Both the position numbers and the translations under genes were made by a program. From Candidatus Saccharimonadia bacterium (GTDB taxonomy: Bacteria; Patescibacteriota; Saccharimonadia; Saccharimonadales; Saccharimonadaceae), in NCBI GenBank assembly GCA_023257055.1, contig JALRDG010000134.1, forward strand, positions 1-11,714: 11,714 nucleotides of DNA. Reading direction: 5' to 3'. This document shows, piece by piece, positions 4,449 through 10,292 of this stretch. The notes beneath the pieces are model-generated. The model was not told the DNA's origin. It ran no database searches and was given only the letters and a program-made list of their open reading frames with translations. Numbering within the stretch: position 1 is the stretch's first letter; every line of letters starts with the position of its first letter.

Positions 4449-7439
4449 ATGCCATCAGAAGGCGAACCACGGTATCCGCATCATGAAAGGGAAGAGGTAA
4501 CTCCGGCAGATTTGCAGGAGCATTTTGAGCGTAACCCGCACATGTACCATGAGGCGCTGCAGCCGTATGTGCGAACGCTTTTGGCTGAGCACGTCGAGGC
4601 GCCGGTTGAGCGTAAGCCGACAGGGCAGGATATTTCCAATAAAATTGAGCAAATTGCCGAGATGCGTCAGCTTGCTCGAGAGTACGACGAAGGCGAAGAT
4701 ATTGAGGATTTGTTCCTGACGAACGAAGATGCCAAGGTATTACTTGCCGAAGGCAAACACATGCAGCTGCTCTACAGCGCAGTATATTTCGAGCCATTTG
4801 ATGATGAGGTTGCTCAGAATTTTTTGGATCTTAAGGGGTATGAGGCTGTTGCTCAACGTATTGAACAATTCCCAACTGTCGACCGCGCGCAACTCATGGA
4901 AGACTTGATTGATAATAGTAAAAGTATTAGTTCTATATTTCAGTTCTGTAAGGATGCGGGCGTACCAATCAATCCAGAGGGGGAGCGCAGGCTTGTTGAG
5001 CGAGTCGTTAAGGATGGCTCGCGTAATGATTTCCTTGCACTCTGTCGAAATCTCGAAAATCTTTCGACTATTTCGTCGCAGGAACTGGTCGATATCGTCA
5101 TAGAAAGAGGGGAGACTTTACGGTACTGCTGGAGTGCACCGACGCTCGAAGGAATTGATCAAGCAAAACTTTTGCGCCACCTGGTAATTGACGCCGGACA
5201 GAATGAAATCATTTCACTGCTGCCCAAGTTTACGCATCTTTCCCCGAATGAAATGTGGAGTGTGGTCGATTGGCGTAAAAACATTAACCATATTCTTCGC
5301 TTCTTCGATAGGCTGCCGGGGTTCCCTGAAGACATGGCCTTCGTTGAGGTGCTATTGGAACGAGATATCGGCATGGGGGAGATGAAGCGGCTGCTTGAGC
5401 AGTTTAATCCAGAAGAGGTAGAAGCATTGCTGGAGCGTGATGGGCGATATGACCTATTGTTCAACTTGCAGGAGCGTTTTTCTTTCTCGAAAGATTCGAA
5501 TGAGCTATATAACTTAGCGATAGAAGAGGGGTATGATCGAGACGAACTCCTTCCTGGCCTTGATGTCTCCTTCGCGCTCGATAAATCGATCGCCGAACTT
5601 TACGTACAGGAGGGTCACGTCAGTGACATTACCCTGAATTTCCGCTCGTTTGAAGGTTTGACAGAGATGGGTGTTGCCGATATGGCACTGAAGTATGGCG
5701 ATCTTGCGACATATTATGAGTATGGTGGCGAAGAAAAGGCAATACTTCCATCAGCTGAAGCCTTTGCTGCCTATGAAGTGCAGTATGCGCATGGTTTCAT
5801 ACCGATTGGTGAACATCATGCGAAATATCTGCCTACGGAAGAGTACGAAGCGTATGTAAATATGGCACTTCGCTTACCAGAGAACAAGCGACCAGAAGTA
5901 TTCCGGCGAGCAACGGAACTACTCGGTGGTGGGTTGTCGCAGCGAATGTATGGGCTGATTTATGACCTCATCATGGAAGAAAAAATTGACGAAACTGCTG
6001 CTGAGATCGGTGTGACGGAAGTCGGGTGGTCAGGATTCGAGCAGTTGAAGTCCGAAGTCGAAAAGTATGTCGAAGAGTTCCGATCAGTGCGGATCTCGCA
6101 CGAAACCGAGCGAATGCTTGTAAAATCGCCACTGCTACGAGAAGTGCTTATGCAATTCGTAAATTACCGTAGCAGTGAATGGGGCGGGCCGAGTGAAGAG
6201 GAGTTTGAGGAAATCATGCGCCGACGCATGATTGCAGTGGTAGACGGCAGGGCCGTAGAGGACCTTCCGGAGAATACCTATCCTGATAGCCGAGAGTATG
6301 CCGTCGAGCTGCTTGAAAAGACCCCTGTAACCGAGGATGTCGCAAAGCGGTACGAGGTAATCAAGCAGGATATTGACGCTGCACTGCTGGCGCTTGAGCA
6401 GCCGAAGAGTTTCACGTTGCTTGTTGATGGACTAAAAACAAGTATTCATGACGTCATCGATAACTACGAAGACATTAAAGATAAAGTGCCGGATCACGAA
6501 AAGAATCCCGAAAAGCGTTTGATGTATCTTGAAAAGCAGCGACAAAAGTTGTTTAAGTATTTAGCTGATACGGAGGCAGGGACAAATACCGGCAGGCAGT
6601 TCATATTGGCATCTCCAGCTGACGTACGGCAGCACTTTGGCGAGCTGGAGCAGTTCAAGGAGCTACATGCACCGATGCGCAAGCTGATGTTCGCCTGGGC
6701 GATTCGTAAAAATCCGAACATGAAAGAACATCTTGAGCGATTGTCCGATAACCCGTCGATCGACGATGTAGCGCAATTGCGTGAATTTGTTGATCATATC
6801 GTACTACAAGAGACATTTGGTGACTACTTTACAGATAAGAAATCGGCGGCAAGGTTCAGTAAGATGGCGAGTACGGAAGCCTTTGACGAGGCATTGGTTC
6901 GTCAGCAGCAAAATGCGAAGCGGAGTGCCGAGCATACCGTGCAATTTGTAGCGACAAAGGGCCTGATGCTGGATCTTTCCGGTGAGATTGGTAACGCCTG
7001 CTGGGCTGGCAGGTCCGGTTGTATCGGGGCGGAGCGGCCAAACTTCGATGCCATCATCATGAAATCTTGCCCAGGAACTGAGCGCGAGAAAATCGTTGGT
7101 GCGGCGCTGCTAATTAAAACAATCGATTATCGCAGTGGCGAAGATGTACTCTTGCTTCGTGGGGTTAATCCGCGTGATGAATTTATTAACCGCGCTAACG
7201 TTGAACAGTTTTATGATGCTATTACCGACTACGTGAGCGATATCGCCTCTGAAAACGATATGCTACCGGCAATCGTGATTGATGATCATGCAGGTGGGGC
7301 TGGTACGAATCGACCAGCATTGCATAATTATATGACAGAAGAGCAGAAGGCGATGCAGCAGGTACAGGTCGAGGATAGTACAACCTACTTCAACGGCTAC
7401 GATGTAACACGAATGTCGTATCGGCTTGGTTGGCTGTAA
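4449..7439 (+). CDS. Large cytoplasmic helical-repeat protein with C-terminal alpha/beta domain, function unknown
   Basis: I do not recognise a named family for this 996-residue protein. It has no signal peptide or membrane segment and is rich in Glu and Asp. Residues about 93-432 read as roughly twelve tandem degenerate units of 26-32 residues, each an amphipathic helix, a Gly or Asp turn, then a second helix ending in a Phe/Leu-Pro-type loop. Examples are ELVDIVIERG (212-221), LLRHLVIDAG (241-250), FVEVLLERDIG (298-308) and ELYNLAIEEG (352-361). This suggests an alpha-solenoid. Residues 530-830 are helical and charged without clear repeats. Residues 834-960 form a distinct domain: strand VGAALLI (883-889), strand VLLLRGVNP (900-908), long helix (917-936), strand AIVIDD (941-946), then HAGGAGTNRPALHNY. 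Cys851, Cys858 and Cys874 cluster at its start. The start ATG follows GGGAA with eight-base spacing. Its own promoter and the dyad precede it. Scaffold or adaptor with a C-terminal catalytic or ligand domain is my guess only. Confidence 0.85.
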   Translation: MPSEGEPRYPHHEREEVTPADLQEHFERNPHMYHEALQPYVRTLLAEHVEAPVERKPTGQDISNKIEQIAEMRQLAREYDEGEDIEDLFLTNEDAKVLLAEGKHMQLLYSAVYFEPFDDEVAQNFLDLKGYEAVAQRIEQFPTVDRAQLMEDLIDNSKSISSIFQFCKDAGVPINPEGERRLVERVVKDGSRNDFLALCRNLENLSTISSQELVDIVIERGETLRYCWSAPTLEGIDQAKLLRHLVIDAGQNEIISLLPKFTHLSPNEMWSVVDWRKNINHILRFFDRLPGFPEDMAFVEVLLERDIGMGEMKRLLEQFNPEEVEALLERDGRYDLLFNLQERFSFSKDSNELYNLAIEEGYDRDELLPGLDVSFALDKSIAELYVQEGHVSDITLNFRSFEGLTEMGVADMALKYGDLATYYEYGGEEKAILPSAEAFAAYEVQYAHGFIPIGEHHAKYLPTEEYEAYVNMALRLPENKRPEVFRRATELLGGGLSQRMYGLIYDLIMEEKIDETAAEIGVTEVGWSGFEQLKSEVEKYVEEFRSVRISHETERMLVKSPLLREVLMQFVNYRSSEWGGPSEEEFEEIMRRRMIAVVDGRAVEDLPENTYPDSREYAVELLEKTPVTEDVAKRYEVIKQDIDAALLALEQPKSFTLLVDGLKTSIHDVIDNYEDIKDKVPDHEKNPEKRLMYLEKQRQKLFKYLADTEAGTNTGRQFILASPADVRQHFGELEQFKELHAPMRKLMFAWAIRKNPNMKEHLERLSDNPSIDDVAQLREFVDHIVLQETFGDYFTDKKSAARFSKMASTEAFDEALVRQQQNAKRSAEHTVQFVATKGLMLDLSGEIGNACWAGRSGCIGAERPNFDAIIMKSCPGTEREKIVGAALLIKTIDYRSGEDVLLLRGVNPRDEFINRANVEQFYDAITDYVSDIASENDMLPAIVIDDHAGGAGTNRPALHNYMTEEQKAMQQVQVEDSTTYFNGYDVTRMSYRLGWL

Positions 7440-7448
7440 GGTTGTCTG

Positions 7449-7465
7449 CGATAAGTGACTTGTCG
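7449..7465 (+). other. Imperfect hairpin overlapping the rplU -35 box
   Basis: CGATAAG, loop TGA, CTTGTCG: seven pairs including one G-T wobble. It begins ten bases after the stop of the 996-residue gene and covers the -35 box of rplU. There is no T-tract, so it is a weak terminator candidate. It may be chance. Confidence 0.25.
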
Positions 7466-7488
7466 ATTGCCTCTCAATCTGTTAAAAT
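7460..7488 (+). promoter_or_regulatory. rplU promoter (TTGTCG-N17-TAAAAT)
   Basis: TTGTCG (7460-7465), 17-base spacer, TAAAAT (7483-7488) with TGT before it as an extended -10. The predicted transcript start near 7495 leaves a leader of about 28 bases that contains a clear Shine-Dalgarno (AAAGGA, 7510-7515). Confidence 0.7.
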
Positions 7489-7522
7489 AAACTACTGATA
7501 TTAATAGTTAAAGGAAAAAATC

Positions 7523-7828
7523 ATGAAAGCAGTCGTAAAGATCGGTGGCAAGCAATATATTGTCGCTGAAAAAGAGACCCTTCTGGTGGACCGCCTCCAG
7601 GATGGCACGAAAGAGCTCACTCTTGACGCGCTGTTGGTGATTGATGGTGACAAATCAACCGTCGGCACACCAACTGTCAAAGGTGTAGTGGTGAAAGCCA
7701 AGGTGATTGAAGGTGAAGTGAAGGGCGATAAGCTCCGCATTATCCGCTACAAGGCCAAGAAGCGTGTTCACACCGAAACCGGTCACCGCCAAAAGTACTC
7801 ACGCATCGAAGTTACTTCGATCAAATAA
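7523..7828 (+). CDS. rplU: 50S ribosomal protein L21
   Basis: Binds 23S rRNA in the large ribosomal subunit. 101 residues, against 103 in E. coli. Typical features: the N-terminal KAVVKIGGKQYIVAEK, the VGTPTVKGVVVKAKVI stretch at 48-63, and the C-terminal K-rich RYKAKKRVHTETGHRQKYSRIEV block that contacts rRNA. The start ATG has AAAGGA with seven-base spacing. It has its own promoter and is followed by a strong intrinsic terminator, so it forms a single-gene transcription unit. In most bacteria rplU is followed directly by rpmA (L27); here it is not. Confidence 0.97.
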   Translation: MKAVVKIGGKQYIVAEKETLLVDRLQDGTKELTLDALLVIDGDKSTVGTPTVKGVVVKAKVIEGEVKGDKLRIIRYKAKKRVHTETGHRQKYSRIEVTSIK

Positions 7829-7851
7829 TAAAAAAGCGTTACTCATAAAAA

Positions 7852-7880
7852 CCCCACGAGCAAAACTTGTGGGGATTTTT
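7852..7880 (+). terminator. Rho-independent terminator of rplU
   Basis: A nine-pair stem CCCCACGAG / CTTGTGGGG (one G-U pair) with loop CAAAA at 7852-7874, followed by ATTTTTATT. It lies 23 bases after the rplU stop. A matching A-run precedes the stem, so it may also work weakly on the other strand. Confidence 0.9.
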
Positions 7881-7890
7881 ATTGTGCTCG

Positions 7891-7899
7891 TGCTATAAT
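7891..7899 (+). promoter_or_regulatory. parAB promoter, extended -10 TGC-TATAAT
   Basis: A perfect TATAAT (7894-7899) with TGC before it, just after the rplU terminator. The hexamer 17 bases upstream falls in the terminator stem and is a poor -35 (GGGGAT), so recognition would rely on the extended -10. The start of transcription near 7906 leaves a leader of about 23 bases with a GAGGG Shine-Dalgarno (7912-7916). Confidence 0.7.
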
Positions 7900-7928
7900 G
7901 GTCCGTAAAGAGAGGGAAGATAAACACG

Positions 7929-8693
7929 GTGAGCACAGTAGTTATTTCAGTGACGAATCAAAAAGGCGGCGTCGGTAAGACGACGAGCAGCGTTAATATC
8001 GCCTATTACCTGGCAAAAGCGGGCAAAAAGACGCTTTTGATTGATTTTGACCCGCAAGGAAACGCCACGAGCGGCCTTGGTATCGACAAGCAGACACTGA
8101 GAAAGACCATGACAGATGTGATTAAGGGTGATACGCCACTCAAGAACATTATTCTGCCAAGCGTGCACAAGAATCTTTTCTTGGCGCCGGCGACGCCGCA
8201 TCTTGCCAACGCCGAAGTCGAGCTCTCTCAGGCGCAGGGGCGATTCACGCGCCTAAAGCAGGCGGTAGAAGGCCTTGAAAGCTACGACTATATCTTAATT
8301 GATAGCCCGCCAAGCCTTAGCCTTTTGACAGTGAACGGGCTCATCGCGTCAAACTACGTATTATTGCCGGTACAGGCGGAATTTTATGCACTGGAAGGTC
8401 TTGGACAACTGCTTGAGACGATGAAGATTATCCGAAAGGGTATGAATCCGACACTCGAACTAATCGGCGTACTGCCAACAATGATGGACGGTCGTACGAC
8501 GTTGAGCGGGCAAGTGCACGAAGAAATTAAGAAGTATTTCCCCGGTAAGGTATTCGACAACCCGATTCCACGTAATATCCGCCTGGCTGAAGCGCCAAGT
8601 CATGGACTGCCGGTAGGAATGTACGACCGCTTTTCGAAGGGTGCACGCGCGTATAAGGCGGTGACAAAGGAGGTGTTGGATCGTGTCGGCTAA
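7929..8693 (+). CDS. parA: Chromosome-partitioning ATPase ParA (Soj type)
   Basis: A dimerising, DNA-binding ATPase that moves ParB-parS complexes during chromosome segregation. 254 residues with no N-terminal helix-turn-helix, as in chromosomal Soj. Features: deviant Walker A KGGVGKTT at 12-19 with signature Lys12 and Lys17, Walker A' LLIDFDPQGNAT (36-47), Walker B YILIDSPP with Asp125, PVQAEFYALEG (147-157), and IPRNIRLAEAPSHG (213-226). The start is GTG, with homology from the second residue and a GAGGG Shine-Dalgarno. The leader GGGAAGATAAACAC closely resembles that of the 996-residue gene. It overlaps parB by 11 bases, indicating one operon with coupled translation. Confidence 0.97.
   Translation: MSTVVISVTNQKGGVGKTTSSVNIAYYLAKAGKKTLLIDFDPQGNATSGLGIDKQTLRKTMTDVIKGDTPLKNIILPSVHKNLFLAPATPHLANAEVELSQAQGRFTRLKQAVEGLESYDYILIDSPPSLSLLTVNGLIASNYVLLPVQAEFYALEGLGQLLETMKIIRKGMNPTLELIGVLPTMMDGRTTLSGQVHEEIKKYFPGKVFDNPIPRNIRLAEAPSHGLPVGMYDRFSKGARAYKAVTKEVLDRVG
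8666..8673 (+). promoter_or_regulatory. Strong Shine-Dalgarno of parB inside parA
   Basis: AAAGGAGG, nine bases before the parB GTG. It is the best Shine-Dalgarno in the window and fixes the parB start at 8683, so that parB overlaps the parA end. Confidence 0.85.
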
Positions 8694-9588
8694 ACGAGCA
8701 ACTGGGTTAGGACGAGGGTTTGAATCGTTAATTCCGACTGATCTTTTAGATGAGTCGTTCGATCCGACAGCCTCGCAAGACGAAAAAATCAGCGACCTTC
8801 GGCAAATCAAATTATCTGAAGTGCACGCCGACCCCGATCAGCCACGCCGACATTTTGATGAAATGGCAATTGACGAACTGGCAGCTTCAGTTCGTGAACA
8901 TGGCATCTTGCAGCCAATTGTTCTGACGGCTGATGACGAAGGGTATAAGATTGTTGCTGGTGAGCGACGCTATCGTGCGGCCAAGCGTGCAGGGCTCGAA
9001 AAAATTCCCGCATTAGTACGTACGCTGAGCAATCAGCACCGTCTAGAGATTTCGCTGATTGAGAATATTCAGCGCCGCGATCTTAATCCGCTTGAAACCG
9101 CTACGGCGTACCTGAAGCTGCGTGATCAGTTTAATCTGACACTTGATGAAATCAGTGCCCGTGTTGGCGGAAAGTCGACCAGTGCGATCAGCAACACGAT
9201 GCGACTGCTTAAGTTGCCAGAGTCGGCGAAGAAAGCCTTGTTCGAGCACAAGATTACTGAAGGACAGGCGCGGCCGCTAATTGGTGCTGACGAAGCGCTT
9301 ATAGAGGAAATTCTCCCGACTATCATCAAAGGTGAGTGGAGCGCTCGAAAAATTGAGCAATTTATTGTTCAAATGAAAAACGAAAAGCGTGACGCGACGA
9401 AGCGATCTACCGGAAAGGTATCCGTTTCACCGTATCAGGATGATACTGATCGACTAAAGAAGAAACTATCTACGGAGGTAGAGGTCCGGGCGAACACCAA
9501 GGGTGCCGGCCGAATTGTCATTAAATTCAAAGACGAAAAAGAATTCCGCCGCTTGCAGCAATTACTCGAAAGTGATCACCGGCCCTAA
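8683..9588 (+). CDS. parB: Chromosome-partitioning protein ParB
   Basis: A parS-binding CTPase-type partition protein and partner of ParA. 301 residues. N-terminal GLGRGFESLIP (8-18) is the usual basic stretch that stimulates ParA. The ParB/Srx domain spans about 40-130: IKLSEVHADPDQPRRHFDE, then GILQPIV, then the nucleotide-binding box GERRYRA (93-99) and ENIQRRDLNPLE (127-138). A helix-turn-helix lies near 152-176 (LDEISARVGGKSTSAISNTMRLL). A charged linker follows, then a C-terminal dimerisation segment (IVIKFKDEKEFRRLQQLL). The start is GTG. The TAA stop lies in the loop of a hairpin shared with convergent lepB. I found no sequence close to the usual parS 16-mer palindrome in this window. 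Confidence 0.97.
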   Translation: MSAKRATGLGRGFESLIPTDLLDESFDPTASQDEKISDLRQIKLSEVHADPDQPRRHFDEMAIDELAASVREHGILQPIVLTADDEGYKIVAGERRYRAAKRAGLEKIPALVRTLSNQHRLEISLIENIQRRDLNPLETATAYLKLRDQFNLTLDEISARVGGKSTSAISNTMRLLKLPESAKKALFEHKITEGQARPLIGADEALIEEILPTIIKGEWSARKIEQFIVQMKNEKRDATKRSTGKVSVSPYQDDTDRLKKKLSTEVEVRANTKGAGRIVIKFKDEKEFRRLQQLLESDHRP

Positions 9589-9599
9589 AAGCCGGTGAT
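9575..9599. terminator. Bidirectional hairpin carrying both the parB and lepB stop codons in its loop
   Basis: A perfect nine-pair stem ATCACCGGC / GCCGGTGAT with a seven-base loop CCTAAAA. The parB TAA (9586-9588) and the lepB TAG (9585-9587, minus strand) both lie in the loop. The stem therefore encodes the last residues of both proteins. Downstream on the plus strand is TTTGTGTTATT, a moderate U-rich tail. The minus-strand side (CACTTTCGAG) is weaker. It is probably a shared terminator. Confidence 0.75.
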
Positions 9600-10193
9600 T
9601 TGTGTTATTGGGTAAATACGGAGACTAACTGGCCCAACAACGTCGAACAGTGGGATTGGCCCCATACAGTCACGGGAGTCACAGGAGTAGCTACCGACAC
9701 GGTTATCGCCCATGACGAACAGTGTTTCATCTGGAACGATCATGTCGACGTCTCCGTCGGTTGGCAGGTTTGGCGTGCCGTGTTTCATAATTTCGGCGTC
9801 TGGATTGAATCCGGTCGGGTTCTCGGCGTTGTATACTGTCACGACGCCGCTCTTTACGGTGACACGCTCGCCGGCAAACGCGATAACGCGCTTAACGACG
9901 TATTCTTCGCGGCCAATCACATCGTCGAAGTTTGGGTTTTTAAAGACGATGATTTGTTCGCGTTCGGGAATGTATTTTTCCCCCTTAAGCTGTGCAATTG
10001 TGACAGCCAAGCGATTAACGATAAGGCGGTCGCCAGTAAAGAGGGTACTTTCCATGCTTGGACCGTCGACACTGAAACTACGGAAAATGTAGCTGTTAAT
10101 AAATAGCGTGCCTATGAGGACACAGGCGATAAATACCACCAGGCTGATGGCATCTTTTACCACCGGGTGGCGTTGTAGAAAATTCGGCTCCAT
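9585..10193 (-). CDS. lepB: Signal peptidase I
   Basis: A membrane-anchored serine protease that removes signal peptides from exported proteins at the outer face of the membrane. 202 residues, with one N-terminal membrane segment at about 13-35. Family boxes: DGPSMESTL with nucleophile Ser46, GDRLIVNRL (54-62), YVVKRVIAFAGE with general-base Lys101, and MGDNRVGSYSCDSRDCMGPI (161-180) with the conserved Asp, Ser and Arg. Cys171 and Cys176 flank DSR in this last box, which is unusual and could form a disulfide outside the cell. The ATG at 10193 is preceded by a -10 box and no Shine-Dalgarno, as for eno. It is divergent from the LCP gene and convergent with parB, overlapping it by four bases. 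Confidence 0.97.
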   Translation of the reverse strand: MEPNFLQRHPVVKDAISLVVFIACVLIGTLFINSYIFRSFSVDGPSMESTLFTGDRLIVNRLAVTIAQLKGEKYIPEREQIIVFKNPNFDDVIGREEYVVKRVIAFAGERVTVKSGVVTVYNAENPTGFNPDAEIMKHGTPNLPTDGDVDMIVPDETLFVMGDNRVGSYSCDSRDCMGPIPLFDVVGPVSLRIYPITQITGF

Positions 10194-10200
10194 TCTTTTA

Positions 10201-10209
10201 ACTATACCA
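10201..10209 (-). promoter_or_regulatory. lepB promoter, extended -10 next to the start codon
   Basis: TGG-TATAGT on the minus strand (TATAGT at 10201-10206), then seven bases (TAAAAGA) and the lepB ATG. This is the same spacing as at eno. A poor -35 (TGGATA) lies 17 bases upstream. The arrangement implies a leaderless lepB mRNA. Confidence 0.6.
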
Positions 10210-10250
10210 CTGTTAGCGAATTCTATCCATGAAAAAGCCTGTGCTTAGGG

Positions 10251-10279
10251 TAGGCATATCGGCGGCCTAACGGTATAAT
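10251..10279 (+). promoter_or_regulatory. Promoter of the LCP gene (TAGGCA-N17-TATAAT)
   Basis: A perfect TATAAT (10274-10279) with TAGGCA 17 bases upstream. The chosen ATG is 13 bases after the box, so the leader would be about seven bases with no Shine-Dalgarno. An in-frame ATG at 10278 overlaps the -10 box and so would not be in the transcript. Confidence 0.65.
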
Positions 10280-10292
10280 GAAAAAAGTATTT

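Noticed and set aside
4351..4797. A 148-codon minus-strand frame across the galU end and the start of the 996-residue gene
   Set aside because: It overlaps two supported plus-strand genes and their promoter, and its translation is low-complexity with many Ala, Gln and Arg and no motif.
6990..7325. Papain-like reading of the 996-residue protein's C-terminus (NACWA and DHAGG resembling Cys and His boxes)
   Set aside because: The resemblance is a few residues long, the spacing is shorter than in papain, and the strand-helix order does not match. Kept only as candidate reactive residues.
9600..10106. A 168-codon open frame on the plus strand opposite lepB
   Set aside because: lepB on the other strand carries every signal peptidase box. 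The opposite frame has no recognisable motif, promoter or Shine-Dalgarno, and reads as an antisense shadow.
10278..10292. In-frame ATG at 10278 as the LCP start
   Set aside because: It lies within the TATAAT box, so it should not be transcribed from this promoter.
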